Source: Synechococcus sp. KORDI-100 (GTDB lineage Bacteria > Cyanobacteriota > Cyanobacteriia > PCC-6307 > Cyanobiaceae). Taken from it: DNA of 64,000 nucleotides. Each line of letters starts with the position of its first letter. The stretch's first letter is position 1. The stretch is from the NCBI RefSeq assembly GCF_000737535.1, contig NZ_CP006269.1, forward strand, positions 1,178,001-1,242,000, given 5' to 3'. The translations under genes and the position numbers were made by a program. The notes under the pieces are model-generated. The model ran no database searches. It was not told the DNA's origin and saw only the letters and a list, made by a program, of their open reading frames with translations. Of the stretch, positions 19,830 through 32,986 are shown in pieces.

Positions 19830-20641
19830 AGAACAGCTGCCATGGAGAGGGTCTGGCGGATCGGCCCGACATCGTGAACCCGCAGCACAGCTGCTCCCGC
19901 CTGGGCACAACGACAGGCCACCGCGGCGGTCCCCCAGACCCTGGCGCGTGGTCTTGGTTCATCAAGGACAGCACCGATGAAGCGCTTCCGGGATGGGCCG
20001 ATCAGCAGAGGGAATCCCTCCTGGTTGAGCTGCTCAAGACCTTTCAACAAGGCCAGGTTCTGCTCATGGGTCTTGGCGAAGCCCAGGCCTGGATCCCAGA
20101 TGATGGCTTTGGCTGGAACCCCTGCTGCCAGAGCCACCTCCGTGCGTTCCATCAGGCCATGGCGCACCTGCTCAACGACATCGTCGTAATCCGTGAGCTG
20201 ATCCATGGTGCGGCTGTTGCCACGGCTGTGCATCAGCACGACAGGACATCCGGCTGAGGCCACCAACGGGAGCATGGCTGGGTCACGACGTCCGCCACTG
20301 ACATCGTTCACCCAGTCGGCCCCGGCGGCGAGAGCGGCCTCCGCCACCGGGGCGAGGAAGGTGTCGACGGAGATCAACGCTGCTGGAAACCGACTCCGGA
20401 TCTCACGAAGTGGAGGCATGAGTCGCTTCAACTCCTCCTCGGCTCCCACCTCGTCTGCACCGGGTCTGGTGCTCTGGGCTCCCAGATCGAGAACATCGGC
20501 GCCGAGCTGAAGCTGCAAGGCGGCCTCCGCGACGGCGCGATCTCGCCGCAGGAAGCGACCACCATCGCTGAAGGAGTCCGGCGTGATGTTGATCACACCC
20601 ATCACGGCGGTGCGCTGACGCCAGCCCTCTGGCCAGCGCAT
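19823..20641 (-). CDS. folP: Dihydropteroate synthase
   Basis: Joins p-aminobenzoate to the pterin diphosphate in folate synthesis. 272 residues from ATG 20641. Motifs: M-G-V-I-N-I-T-P-D-S-F-S-D-G-G near residues 14-28, G-A-Q-S-T-R-P-G-A near 55, D-P-G-L-G-F-A-K near 185, and G-P-S-R-K-R-F-I near 213. Only a few bases separate it from tpiA upstream, suggesting co-transcription. Confidence 0.95.
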   Translation of the reverse strand: MRWPEGWRQRTAVMGVINITPDSFSDGGRFLRRDRAVAEAALQLQLGADVLDLGAQSTRPGADEVGAEEELKRLMPPLREIRSRFPAALISVDTFLAPVAEAALAAGADWVNDVSGGRRDPAMLPLVASAGCPVVLMHSRGNSRTMDQLTDYDDVVEQVRHGLMERTEVALAAGVPAKAIIWDPGLGFAKTHEQNLALLKGLEQLNQEGFPLLIGPSRKRFIGAVLDEPRPRARVWGTAAVACRCAQAGAAVLRVHDVGPIRQTLSMAAVLW

Positions 20642-20645
20642 CGCG

Positions 20646-21377
20646 TCAGACCTCCTGATAGTTGGCAATGCGGGCAAAGCCGTCCGGCTTGAGCGATGCC
20701 CCTCCCACAAGCACCCCATCGATGTCACTCATCGACATCAGTTCATCGATGTTCCCCGGTTTCACGGAGCCGCCGTACTGGATCACCAGATCGGTGGCAC
20801 CCACCCAACTGCGGACCAAACCACAGATGCGATTGGCTTCAGGTGATTCACATGTTTTGCCGGTGCCGATGGCCCAGATCGGTTCATAGGCAACGACCAG
20901 TTTGTTGGGATCCAGACCCTCCAGACCCTGTTCGATCTGACGCCGGATCACCCGTTCGGCCTCGCCGCGTTCGCGCTGTTCATCGCTTTCCCCAACGCAG
21001 ACGATCGGAATCAGGCCATGGGACTGGGCAGCTCTGGCACGGTGGTTGATCTGTTCGTCGCTCTCTGAAAAGTATTTGCGAGGTTCGCTGTGCCCAACAA
21101 TCGTGTACTTGACCTTGTGCTCCAGCAGCATCTCGGCTGAGATCTCCGCCGTGAAGGCTCCGTGATCCTGCCAATGGACGTTCTGACTGGAGAGTTCCAC
21201 CGAACTGCCAGACGCCAGATCCGCCATCGTCGAGATGGCGGTGAAGGGAGGCGCCAGAACGATCTCCCGATCGTCCGGTGTGTCGGCGACCAGAGGTAGG
21301 AACGCAGACATGTAGTCCCTGGCCTGGGAGCAGGTCATGTGCATCTTCCAGTTGCCGGCGATCACCCGTCTGCGCAC
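20646..21377 (-). CDS. tpiA: Triose-phosphate isomerase
   Basis: Interconverts glyceraldehyde-3-phosphate and dihydroxyacetone phosphate in glycolysis and the Calvin cycle. 243 residues. Catalytic Lys in G-N-W-K-M-H near residue 11, His in I-V-G-H-S-E near 96, Glu in [12 protein letters not shown] near 163, and the phosphate loop G-G-S-V-K-P-G-N near 209. Start ATG 21377. Confidence 0.97.
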   Translation of the reverse strand: MRRRVIAGNWKMHMTCSQARDYMSAFLPLVADTPDDREIVLAPPFTAISTMADLASGSSVELSSQNVHWQDHGAFTAEISAEMLLEHKVKYTIVGHSEPRKYFSESDEQINHRARAAQSHGLIPIVCVGESDEQRERGEAERVIRRQIEQGLEGLDPNKLVVAYEPIWAIGTGKTCESPEANRICGLVRSWVGATDLVIQYGGSVKPGNIDELMSMSDIDGVLVGGASLKPDGFARIANYQEV

Positions 21378-21408
21378 GCCTCAAACCTCAGCAGAACTGC
21401 CGGCCAAC

Positions 21409-21606
21409 TTAAGGGGTTGCCGAAGTGCCGTCCTCGACGATCGCTTCCTCCCCGGCGAGGTTGACCCGATCGCCGGGCTGGAGCTGTCGGCCGCGGCGTG
21501 TCTCGACAACGCCATTGACGCTGACGGCCCCGGACTGAATGTGGTGTTTGGCTTCGCCGCCGGTGGCGACCCAGCCCAACCATTTGAGGAATTGATCGAG
21601 CTTCAT
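21409..21606 (-). CDS. S4-domain RNA-binding protein
   Basis: About 65 residues from the likely start M-K-L-D-Q-F at 21606 (an upstream start at 21630 is possible). The S4 core K-L-D-Q-F-L-K-W-L-G then G-G-E-A-K-H-H-I-Q-S-G-A-V-S-V-N-G is clear, ending in the basic G-R-Q-L-Q-P-G-D-R-V. Similar to the YbcJ/YaaA type; likely binds structured RNA. Confidence 0.8.
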   Translation of the reverse strand: MKLDQFLKWLGWVATGGEAKHHIQSGAVSVNGVVETRRGRQLQPGDRVNLAGEEAIVEDGTSATP

Positions 21607-21645
21607 CGCTGTGGAGCACCGGGATCCCATTGATACTGTGCCGGG

Positions 21646-23391
21646 ATGCTTTCTCCCTCACAGGCTGGCTTCCGGCGTCTGCTGCCGCTGTTGCGTCCCC
21701 ATCTGCGACAGCTGATCGCAGGCCTGGCCTGCATGTTGCTGTATGTCGGCAGCTTCCTGCTTCTGCTCAATCTGGCCGGTGAGCTGTTCCCGTCCCTGTC
21801 GTCCAGGGACCTGCCCAGGGTGTTGCTACTGATCGGTCAGGGGGTCGTGATCTTCGCAGTTCAGAAGCTGGCCCAGTTCGGCCAGGATTCACTTCTGGCC
21901 GGACCGGCTCTGCAGGTGAGTCAGACGCTGCGCAGTGATCTTTTCCGCACGCTTCAGACCGTAGAACTCGGGGCGTTGGAAAAACTCTCCGCTGGAGATC
22001 TCACCTATCGACTGACCGAGGATGCCGACCGTGTCAGCGAAGTGCTGTACAAGAGCATTCACGACACGGTGCCGAGCGCCCTGCAGCTTCTCGCTGTGCT
22101 GGGTTACATGCTCTGGCTTGACTGGAAGCTCACGGCGAGCATCGTGCTTCTCGCCCCCCTGATCGTCTGGCTGGTCGGTCTGTTCGGGGCCCGTGTCATG
22201 GCGGCCACGGAGCGAAGTCAGAAAAAGGTGAGCGAGCTCGCCGGACTTCTCGGTGAGGCGATCGAAGGTCTCCCTCTCGTGCGGGCCTTCGCGGCAGAGC
22301 CCTGGCTCCAGCATCGGTTCGAACGGGAAATCGATCAGCACCGTCAGGCGCGACACCGCACCTACAACCTGGTTGCTCTTCAGCATCCTGTCGTCGGGAT
22401 GATCGAAGTGGTTGGACTGTTCTCGGTGCTGGCGCTGGCGGCCTGGCGGATCGAGAGCGGTGATCTGTCCATTGCCGGTCTGAGCAGTTACCTCACCGGT
22501 CTGGTGGTGTTGATCGATCCCATTGCCCATGTGACCAACAACTTCAACGAGTTCCAGCAGGGACAAGCGTCCCTGAAACGGCTCCGCCAGATCGAACGGG
22601 AGCCCCAGGAACCTGCTGATCCAGCTGATGCCGTTGCGCTCGGCGTCGTACGAGGTGATTTGGTTCTCGAGGATGTCTGCTTCGGCTATGACCCCGCGCA
22701 ACCCGTGCTGCAACATCTCAATCTCGAGGTGAAAGCCGGTCAGGTTCTGGCATTGGTCGGTCCATCCGGTGCCGGTAAGAGCACCCTTTTTTCGCTGCTG
22801 TTGCGCTTCAACACCGCTCAGCAGGGTCGGATCCTCCTCGATGGAAACGATCTGAGCGTCCTGCGGGCACGGGATCTGCGCCGAAAGGTGGCTCTTGTGC
22901 CCCAGCGCACCACAGTCTTTTCCGGCAGCATCGCTGAGGCCATCCGTTTCGGTCGTCGCGCCAGCGACGCCGATGTGATGGAGGCGGCCCGCTTGGCCAA
23001 TGCTGATGGGTTCATTCAGAGCCTCCCCCGCGGCTACGACACCCTCTTGGAAGAACGGGGAAGCAACGTCTCCGGAGGGCAACTCCAGCGAATCGCCATT
23101 GCCAGGGCGGTCCTCGGTAACCCGGCGCTGCTACTGCTCGATGAAGCCACCAGTGCTCTCGATGCTGAGGCCGAGGCTGCGGTGCAGCTCGGCCTCAGGC
23201 AGGCCATGTCAGGACGCACCGTGCTCGTGATCGCCCATCGTCTGGCCACCGTTCAGGAAGCCGATCAGATTGTGGTTCTCGAAAAGGGGGCCATTGTGGA
23301 TCGAGGCAGTCATGACGCCTTGATGCAACGCGGCGGCCGCTACAGGGAGCTTTGCGAAAGGCAATTCATCAGGGATCTGCAGAATCGCTGA
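21646..23391 (+). CDS. ABC exporter, fused membrane and ATPase domains
   Basis: 581 residues: six membrane helices (about 20-310) then an ATPase with Walker A G-P-S-G-A-G-K-S-T near 374, signature V-S-G-G-Q-L-Q-R near 478, Walker B L-L-L-L-D-E-A-T-S near 499, and H-loop A-H-R near 532. Half-transporter of MsbA-like layout, probably a homodimer; substrate unknown. There is no N-terminal C39 peptidase domain, so it is not a peptide-maturing transporter. Confidence 0.9.
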   Translation: MLSPSQAGFRRLLPLLRPHLRQLIAGLACMLLYVGSFLLLLNLAGELFPSLSSRDLPRVLLLIGQGVVIFAVQKLAQFGQDSLLAGPALQVSQTLRSDLFRTLQTVELGALEKLSAGDLTYRLTEDADRVSEVLYKSIHDTVPSALQLLAVLGYMLWLDWKLTASIVLLAPLIVWLVGLFGARVMAATERSQKKVSELAGLLGEAIEGLPLVRAFAAEPWLQHRFEREIDQHRQARHRTYNLVALQHPVVGMIEVVGLFSVLALAAWRIESGDLSIAGLSSYLTGLVVLIDPIAHVTNNFNEFQQGQASLKRLRQIEREPQEPADPADAVALGVVRGDLVLEDVCFGYDPAQPVLQHLNLEVKAGQVLALVGPSGAGKSTLFSLLLRFNTAQQGRILLDGNDLSVLRARDLRRKVALVPQRTTVFSGSIAEAIRFGRRASDADVMEAARLANADGFIQSLPRGYDTLLEERGSNVSGGQLQRIAIARAVLGNPALLLLDEATSALDAEAEAAVQLGLRQAMSGRTVLVIAHRLATVQEADQIVVLEKGAIVDRGSHDALMQRGGRYRELCERQFIRDLQNR

Positions 23392-23441
23392 GCGCCACTA
23401 CGATCAGCGCGCCGGTCTCGATCCATCCCCGGCGACGAACG

Positions 23442-23681
23442 ATGACTGACTCCGCAGCCAACAATCCAAATCCCGTGTTGACCTTCGAAGGCAAGCGGTA
23501 CGACCTCAACACGCTCCCCGATGAGCTCAAGGAGTTGGTGCGTGGCATGCAGGTGGCTGATGCTCAGCTGCGCATGCATGAGGACACTCTCAAGGTGCTG
23601 GCCGTCGGTCGTCAGAGCATGGCGATGCAGCTGAACGAAAAGCTGCAGTCCGTGGCTCCGATTCCAGACGGCCAGGCCTGA
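23442..23681 (+). CDS. Conserved small protein, 79 aa
   Basis: ATG 23442 is preferred over an upstream frame. F-E-G-K-R-Y-D-L-N-T-L-P-D-E-L-K-E-L-V is followed by a helical segment (V-A-D-A-Q-L-R-M-H-E-D-T-L-K-V-L). This resembles a small conserved family (possibly DUF6447) of unknown function. Follows the ABC exporter by 50 bases. Confidence 0.65.
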   Translation: MTDSAANNPNPVLTFEGKRYDLNTLPDELKELVRGMQVADAQLRMHEDTLKVLAVGRQSMAMQLNEKLQSVAPIPDGQA

Positions 23682-23686
23682 TTGAA

Positions 23687-25057
23687 CTAATTCGGGTCCG
23701 CCTCTCCTGCGCTCTTGAAGCGGTACTCCCTGGAGAGGCGGAACACCGTTCCTGAAAGGAGCAGCAAGGCCACCAGATTCGGAAGGGCCATCAGACCATT
23801 GAGGGTGTCAGCCACTCCCCAGACAGAGCCACTGGTTCCGGCGATCGATGCGAAGACCACCATGGCGACCCAGAGGAGCCGGAACGGCAGGATGGCCCCG
23901 GTGCCGAACAGGTAGGCGGTGCAGCGTTCTCCGTAGAAACTCCAGCCGAGAACGGTTGTGAAGGCGAAGACCACGAGGCCGATCGTCACCACGATTCCAC
24001 TGCCTGGAAGGCCGCTGTTGAAGGCTGCTATCGAGAGGTTTGAGCCGCTCAGCTCATTAGTGCCGTTGATCAGGGCATCGCCCGTGGTGGTGATGATCAC
24101 CAGGGCGGTCATCGTGCAGATGATCAGGGTGTCGATGAAGGTGCCCAGCATCGCCACGGTGCCCTGACGAACGGGATCGTGGGTGTTGGCGGCAGCGTGG
24201 GCGATGGGCGCGCTGCCCAGGCCGGCCTCATTGGAGAAGATGCCCCGTTTGAACCCCATCAGCACCACCTGACCGAACGCTCCACCCGCTGCGGCTTCCC
24301 CACTGAAGGCATTGCCGAAGATCATTCCGATGGCGTCCGGAACGCTGGTGATGTTGATGAGAAGCACCACGATGCATGCCGCCACGTAGAGCAGCGACAT
24401 CAACGGCACGATCGCGGAGGCGGCCAGGGCAATCCGCTTGATGCCGCCGATGATGACGGCGAAGACCAGAACGCCGAGAACCACGCCTGTGATCACCCTT
24501 GGAACACCGGCGGTCTCGAGGGCTGAGGACACTTCAAACACCTGAACGCCGTTGCCGATGCCAAAGCCCGCGAGCATGCCGAAAACGGCGAACAGACCAG
24601 CCAGCCAGCTCCAGCCCTGACCGAGACCGTTCCGGATGTAATACATCGGGCCTCCCACATGGTTGCCCTGGTCGTCGGTTTCGCGGAAATGAACAGCCAG
24701 CAGAGCTTCGGCGTATTTGGTGGCGATGCCGAAAATGGCGATCACCCACATCCAGAACACGGCACCGGGGCCGCCGACAGCGATCGCACCGGCAACACCG
24801 GCGATGTTGCCGGTGCCGATGGTCGCTGACAGTGATGTCATCAGGGCCTGGAACGGAGAGATCTCGCCCTCGTTGCGGCCATCCGTTGGCTCCAGCAGCA
24901 TCCGCACGCCGTACGGCAGCCGTTGAATCGGCATGAAACGCAGCCCAAGCATCAGAACCACGCCCGTGATGGCGATCAGGCCGACCGTGGGCCACCCCCA
25001 CACCAGGCTGTTGATCGGCCCGTTGATCTCACTGACCGCGCTGTCGAAGCCCTCCAT
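23687..25057 (-). CDS. Alanine/glycine:cation symporter (AGCS)
   Basis: Sodium-coupled importer of small neutral amino acids. About 456 residues from ATG 25057 with roughly eleven membrane helices. Family blocks: S-L-S-A-T-I-G-T-G-N-I-A-G-V-A near 80-94, G-G-P-G-A-V-F-W-M-W near 98-107, K-Y-A-E-A-L-L-A-V-H-F-R near 118, G-G-P-M-Y-Y-I near 138, and F-S-N-E-A-G-L-G-S-A-P near 275. Confidence 0.9.
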   Translation of the reverse strand: MEGFDSAVSEINGPINSLVWGWPTVGLIAITGVVLMLGLRFMPIQRLPYGVRMLLEPTDGRNEGEISPFQALMTSLSATIGTGNIAGVAGAIAVGGPGAVFWMWVIAIFGIATKYAEALLAVHFRETDDQGNHVGGPMYYIRNGLGQGWSWLAGLFAVFGMLAGFGIGNGVQVFEVSSALETAGVPRVITGVVLGVLVFAVIIGGIKRIALAASAIVPLMSLLYVAACIVVLLINITSVPDAIGMIFGNAFSGEAAAGGAFGQVVLMGFKRGIFSNEAGLGSAPIAHAAANTHDPVRQGTVAMLGTFIDTLIICTMTALVIITTTGDALINGTNELSGSNLSIAAFNSGLPGSGIVVTIGLVVFAFTTVLGWSFYGERCTAYLFGTGAILPFRLLWVAMVVFASIAGTSGSVWGVADTLNGLMALPNLVALLLLSGTVFRLSREYRFKSAGEADPN

Positions 25058-25116
25058 CCCCAAAATCAAAAACGTTTGGAGATGGTGTCACAGGCATCGA
25101 TCAAGGGCAATCCAAA

Positions 25117-25788
25117 TCAAAGGGCTTCGAGATTTTCGAAGCGGAAGGTTTGGCTGCCGGCGGGGGTGTGGCCGTGGGCTTCGGTGGTCACGACCCGCTC
25201 GCTCAGCACCCAGGGACCATCCCCAGGCAGAGGAGCGAAGGTGTCCCTGAAGCTGTTGCGGCCACCCCGGGCGTCGCCCGTCGCGGGGTCGGCGTATTGA
25301 CTTGTGTAGGTGTGGCTGAGGTAGCCCGCGCCCGTGTCGGTGACATCGGTGGTGTAAATCGTCACGACCGTGCCATGGATGTGACGGTGGACCATGGTCA
25401 CCACGTCATCCTTGATGCGGTAGCGGTCCCCCTCTCCCTTGCCGCCAACAATGATTTCGGTACCCACCGAATCCGTATCGCCGGCAATGAACGTGTTCTC
25501 ACCGTGGGTCTGCTCGAAGCTGCGGCGAACACGATGAATCGCGACCTCCCAAAGCTGGGAGTTCATCGCTTTGAGAACCTCTGCATCGTCAATGCCCTCA
25601 ACCGACGCCTTCAGATCCGCTCCGACCTGGAACGTTCCCTCTTCGCGGCGGTCCCCCTGCTCCCAGATGCAGCGCCCGCGGTAGCCACCGAAACCCGGTG
25701 CCCAGGTGTAGCGGTTCTCGTAGGCCCTGCGGAAGGAATCGCGGCAGTCACTGCCGGGGGTGACTGGAGCGGAAGCGGAGACGGTCAC
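25117..25788 (-). CDS. DUF3386-type protein
   Basis: 223 residues from GTG 25788. Soluble, with blocks F-R-R-A-Y-E-N-R-Y-T-W and G-Y-R-G-R-C-I-W near the N-terminus and L-S-H-T-Y-T-S-Q-Y near 165. Matches DUF3386, found in cyanobacteria and plastids, with no settled function. Adjacent to carB but separately spaced. Confidence 0.7.
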   Translation of the reverse strand: MTVSASAPVTPGSDCRDSFRRAYENRYTWAPGFGGYRGRCIWEQGDRREEGTFQVGADLKASVEGIDDAEVLKAMNSQLWEVAIHRVRRSFEQTHGENTFIAGDTDSVGTEIIVGGKGEGDRYRIKDDVVTMVHRHIHGTVVTIYTTDVTDTGAGYLSHTYTSQYADPATGDARGGRNSFRDTFAPLPGDGPWVLSERVVTTEAHGHTPAGSQTFRFENLEAL

Positions 25789-25836
25789 TAGGTTCCGGCC
25801 GAAAGAATCACACTACAGATTCAGTCGAGTCAGCTG

Positions 25837-29160
<3,324 letters not shown>

Positions 29161-29280
29161 GGGCTTGGAGGAACGGCCTAACCCATTCAGCTTCCCACGC
29201 AGCAGCGCGGGCAGCCGGGTCGGGGCGTTTTGACGCCGGAGCCTCGCTACCTTTGAAGGGACGTTGAGATCACGATCACG

Positions 29281-29916
29281 ATGAGTGAGCTCCAGCGCCT
29301 CAAGGGGCTGCTGCCCCCAGAGATGCAGAGCTGGGTGTTCGTGGAGACCGCAGCTGCGGTTGATCCGCCCCTGATCACCCTCGAGGAGATCGGTCGCGAC
29401 GAGGTGGAAATTCAGGTTGATCTGGAACCCTGGGACAAGTTGGCTCTCGACCACCGCAATCTGCTGTTCTGGCATGAAGTGGGCCGAATCCAGAACGACA
29501 CGATCCCGCGTGACGGCTGGGAAATGGCGGCGCTGGCCATTGGACTGGGCGGAGCCATCGGAGAGCTCTGGGTGCAGGACGGCCTGTTGTTGCTGATGGC
29601 CCTTGGGCTCTCCGGTTTTGCCGGATACCGGCTCTATCTAAAGAACAATTCTGAGAAACGCCTTCAGGATGCGATTAGCGCTGATGAACGCGCCATCGAT
29701 CTGGCCTGTCGTTTCGGATACAGCGTCCCCAACGCCTATCGCAGCCTTGGCGGTGCTCTCAAGGAGCTGGTGGAACAGACCCGCAAAAAGCGCAGGCGCG
29801 GCTTCTACGAGGACCGCCTCGAGGCCCTGCGCAAGAGTGCCAGCAAGGCTCGGGCTGAGATGGCGCAACAGGAAGGGTCCCGGAGCTCCGTCACCAGCGA
29901 AAATGTCTATGGATAG
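29281..29916 (+). CDS. DUF3318-type membrane protein
   Basis: 211 residues from ATG 29281. A soluble N-terminal part starts [12 protein letters not shown], with F-W-H-E-V-G-R-I-Q near 60, two membrane helices (about 83-118) and a charged helical C-terminus. Matches a cyanobacterial family of unknown function. Its end overlaps the rsfS start by 14 bases. Confidence 0.75.
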   Translation: MSELQRLKGLLPPEMQSWVFVETAAAVDPPLITLEEIGRDEVEIQVDLEPWDKLALDHRNLLFWHEVGRIQNDTIPRDGWEMAALAIGLGGAIGELWVQDGLLLLMALGLSGFAGYRLYLKNNSEKRLQDAISADERAIDLACRFGYSVPNAYRSLGGALKELVEQTRKKRRRGFYEDRLEALRKSASKARAEMAQQEGSRSSVTSENVYG

Positions 29917-30262
29917 TGTCCAGCTGGCCGAACTCGCTGCCGATGCCTGTGACGATCGAAAAGCCACTGATATCCGTTTGATCCGCGTTGATGAGGTCTC
30001 GAGCTTGGCGGATTGGATGGTGATTGCCGGTGGTCAGTCCGATGTGCAGGTTCGAGCGATTGCGGGCTCCGTTGAAGATCGCCTCGAAGCGGAGGCGGAA
30101 CGCCTCCCGCTCCGTAAGGAGGGCATCAGCGAGGGGCGCTGGGCCCTGCTCGATTACGGCGAGTTGATCGTTCATGTGTTGCAGCCGGGCGAGCGTGGTT
30201 ATTACGACCTCGAATCGTTCTGGAGTCACGGGGAAACCCGAACGTTTCTAAGTTCGAAATAA
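29903..30262 (+). CDS. rsfS: Ribosomal silencing factor RsfS
   Basis: Binds ribosomal protein L14 and blocks subunit joining when nutrients are short. 119 residues from ATG 29903 (ATG 29909 also possible). Signature: D-D-R-K-A-T-D-I near 18, the A-D-W-M-V-I-A-G-G-Q-S-D block near 37, and W-A-L-L-D-Y-G-E-L-I-V-H-V near 82. Confidence 0.9.
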   Translation: MSMDSVQLAELAADACDDRKATDIRLIRVDEVSSLADWMVIAGGQSDVQVRAIAGSVEDRLEAEAERLPLRKEGISEGRWALLDYGELIVHVLQPGERGYYDLESFWSHGETRTFLSSK

Positions 30263-30275
30263 TCACGGTTCCTGA

Positions 30276-30770
30276 ATGGCTGAAGCCGTCGCCTGCCCAG
30301 TCCCTCCTGAGCAGAGACCTCTCGAGGAATTTGAACAACTCAGTCGATCCTGGTTTTTTTCCTGGCCTGCCGGTGAGTTCCCTCATCTGCGGCGCGCTCT
30401 GCTGATCAGCTGGCTGATGCTTCTGCCCCTCAGCACGTTGGTGGCCAGTGGCAGCTGGACGCTGAGAAACGACCCTGCCCGGCTCGTTGCAGCCGGTGCC
30501 GTCGCGGCCCTGGTGCTTCCCTTGCTCCTGTTGATGCGTCAGTGGCTGGGGTGGACCTATGTGATGAAACGCCTGCTTGCTGAAACGGTCGATTACGAGG
30601 AGTCCGGCTGGTACGACGGTCAGATCTGGGAGAAACCTCTGTCCTGGAGAGAACGGGATCTTCTGGTCGCCCGTTACGAGGTTCGACCGATTCTGGGCCG
30701 TCTCAGTCGTGCCATGGCCCTTGCCACGGGCTTGATACTTGGTGGTGCAAGCCTCTGTCAGGCTCTCTGA
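30276..30770 (+). CDS. CGLD27-like (DUF1230) protein
   Basis: 164 residues. N-terminal C-P-V-P-P-E-Q-R-P-L-E-E-F and S-W-F-F-S-W-P, two membrane helices (about 43-85), then E-S-G-W-Y-D-G-Q-I-W-E-K-P and a V-R-P-I-L motif. These match CGLD27, conserved in cyanobacteria and chloroplasts and linked to photosynthetic growth or iron limitation. Follows rsfS by 13 bases. Confidence 0.8.
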   Translation: MAEAVACPVPPEQRPLEEFEQLSRSWFFSWPAGEFPHLRRALLISWLMLLPLSTLVASGSWTLRNDPARLVAAGAVAALVLPLLLLMRQWLGWTYVMKRLLAETVDYEESGWYDGQIWEKPLSWRERDLLVARYEVRPILGRLSRAMALATGLILGGASLCQAL

Positions 30771-30789
30771 AGCAAGGTCGCTGTTGAGC

Positions 30790-31767
30790 ATGCCCCTCAC
30801 CCCAGGGTTCAGCGCTGGAAAGCGTTCGGGAACCCCTCCTCTGGAGGTCACGCTGAGACGGGGGTGCATCAGTGAATCGCAGCACCGTGTTCACGCTGTG
30901 GTTTGCGATGGCCGTGGCCGGGTGCTGATGTGCGCGGGGGATCCGGGCTTCGAGACGTTCATCCGCTCCGCCTTGAAGCCTTTCCAGGCCCTCCCCTTTC
31001 TCAGCAGCGGAGCCGTTGAGCAGATGGAGGTGGGCGATCGTGGCGTCGCGATCAGTTGTGCCTCCCATGCCGGCACCAATACCCATGCCCGCGAGGCGTT
31101 CAAGCTGCTCTGGAAAGCGGATCTGGAGGCCTCGCAACTTCAGTGTCCGATTCCAGCCGGTGCGGATAGTCCTCTCCAGCACAATTGTTCGGGCAAGCAT
31201 GCGGCCTTTCTGGCTACAAGCCGAAAAATGTCCTGGCCACTGGAGAACTATCTCCAGAGCGACCATCCACTGCAGGTGGAGGTGAACCGGCGGGTCGCTG
31301 AATTGCTCGGATTGCCGGCTGAGGAACTGGTGGCGGCAAGAGACGACTGCGGCGCGCCGACGCTCCGGCTTCAGCTTGCCCAGATGGCTCTTCTTTATGC
31401 CCACCTCGGTGCATCGCGGCAGGCCGAGTTTGAACAGATCTCAAGGGCCATGCTGGCGCACCCGGAGCTGGTGGCAGGGGATGGTCGGTTCGACACGGAA
31501 CTGATGCGACGCAGTCACGGCCAGGTGCTCAGCAAGGGAGGGGCTGAGGGGATCCAGTGTCTGAGTCGGATCGGAGAAGGGTTGGGGGTTGCCATCAAAG
31601 TGGAGGACGGCTCGAAACGGGCGAAGCAGGCCGTGGCGTTGCATCTGCTGCGGCAGCTGGAGTGGCTCACCCCGATGGGCTTGCAGGAGTTGGAGGAGCA
31701 GGTCCTCGTCATCAATCCGGGGGTGAACCTCGAGGTGAGCGGTGCGCTTCGTTTTCAGGAAAGCTGA
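30790..31767 (+). CDS. Asparaginase (type II, thermolabile family)
   Basis: About 325 residues from ATG 30790. Contains S-A-L-K-P-F-Q-A-L-P near 58, C-A-S-H-A-G near 95, and N-C-S-G-K-H-A-A-F near 130, the hallmark blocks of the AnsA-like family (distinct from classic bacterial asparaginases). Predicted to hydrolyse asparagine to aspartate and ammonia. Precedes the initiator tRNA. Confidence 0.85.
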   Translation: MPLTPGFSAGKRSGTPPLEVTLRRGCISESQHRVHAVVCDGRGRVLMCAGDPGFETFIRSALKPFQALPFLSSGAVEQMEVGDRGVAISCASHAGTNTHAREAFKLLWKADLEASQLQCPIPAGADSPLQHNCSGKHAAFLATSRKMSWPLENYLQSDHPLQVEVNRRVAELLGLPAEELVAARDDCGAPTLRLQLAQMALLYAHLGASRQAEFEQISRAMLAHPELVAGDGRFDTELMRRSHGQVLSKGGAEGIQCLSRIGEGLGVAIKVEDGSKRAKQAVALHLLRQLEWLTPMGLQELEEQVLVINPGVNLEVSGALRFQES

Positions 31768-31814
31768 AGTTTTTGGTGTCACGCGACACCGATGTGTATG
31801 ATTTTGAAGGACGA

Positions 31815-31891
<77 letters not shown>

Positions 31892-31903
31892 AATCTTTGT
31901 TTC

Positions 31904-31933
31904 AAAAGACCAACGTAATGTTGGTCTTTTTTT
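31904..31933 (+). terminator. Rho-independent terminator after tRNA-fMet
   Basis: Perfect stem AAAAGACCAAC / GTTGGTCTTTT with loop GTAAT followed by more T residues. Placed directly downstream of the tRNA. Confidence 0.9.
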
Positions 31934-32156
31934 GTCAATTCAGCACGCTGAAGACGATGGTGAATGAGTTGTGATTGCTGATCTTTCGCGACTATTTTTC
32001 AACGTCAATTGATTCGCAAAAATATTGCCGAGTCCTGTGTGATGGTTAGTTCATGAATGTCGAGCGATACAAAGGCTTTTAAGGGAGTGGTTGTCTTCGG
32101 TGTGTTTAGAGATGGTGGTAGTGTTCTGACAGGTTTGAGTCAGATCTGAAAGCTTA

Positions 32157-32879
32157 ATGGTGAATGCGTCTCTGAATTGGTCTTCAATCTTGGGATTGGG
32201 TTTGATTCTGTTTTGGATTCCTTCGTATTTGATTTCTCTGATCCATGTTGATTGGTTGGCAAGGCGTGAGGTTGAACGCACACAAAAGGCGACTGAATGG
32301 GTCGTTTTTGCGGTGACGTTCTGCGGCAGGGCGTTCTGTTTGCCATTCGCGGCCGGAATCTTGTTTTTTCAAGGTTGGAGACTGGACCCAATTCTTCAAT
32401 TTGGGGTTTTTCTTCTCGGTGCTGGTGTCATTGCTGAAACCTCAAAGTCATCCTTCAACGACCTCGAACAAAACCGCCAGTTTGCATCTGCGCATCGTTC
32501 AGAGACAGGCGGTTCACGCACCTCTGCGATGACATTGCGCGTGCAGGATCGTGTCTGGCTTTGGGCGGTGCTGCATGCAACCCTGCCGCTAGTGAGTTTT
32601 TACTACGCCTTCACACGGCGGACGATCACCCCTTTTCTGTGGGACATCATCATTCGAGTGATTGTTGTGGTGTTATCGAATGGGTTGGTTTACCTGCTGG
32701 TTGGATTGCTCGGAGGATGGCTGCCCGATAGTGCGCTCTCGGCGGTCAACCCATGGTTGATTGTTGCCTTTGGATTCGTGTTGCTGCTCTTGAATTGGTT
32801 GCTTGCCGTTCTTGCCGCACGACATGGCATCATGAAGGCCAAATCCTATGCCCGATTGAAATTAGGCATGCAGTCCTGA
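32157..32879 (+). CDS. Polytopic membrane protein, unknown
   Basis: 240 residues with about six hydrophobic segments; a polar loop (about 95-125) sits in the middle. No recognised motif. The N-terminal L-I-L-F-W-I-P-S-Y-L-I-S-L and the C-terminal L-L-N-W-L-L-A-V-L-A-A-R suggest a conventional integral membrane protein. Confidence 0.65.
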   Translation: MVNASLNWSSILGLGLILFWIPSYLISLIHVDWLARREVERTQKATEWVVFAVTFCGRAFCLPFAAGILFFQGWRLDPILQFGVFLLGAGVIAETSKSSFNDLEQNRQFASAHRSETGGSRTSAMTLRVQDRVWLWAVLHATLPLVSFYYAFTRRTITPFLWDIIIRVIVVVLSNGLVYLLVGLLGGWLPDSALSAVNPWLIVAFGFVLLLLNWLLAVLAARHGIMKAKSYARLKLGMQS

Positions 32880-32986
32880 TCGTTGTTGTTAAGTCATCAA
32901 ATTCACCACGATGTTGTCCCTTGTTGAATTGATACTTGATTTCCATCGTGCAAGGTTTGTGATTCATTCCGACTGATGTCCCCTTC

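Noticed and set aside
21889-23082. Long minus-strand frame opposite the ABC exporter
   Set aside because: Its translation is rich in Gln, His, Arg and Glu without domains; it is the mirror of a well-recognised gene.
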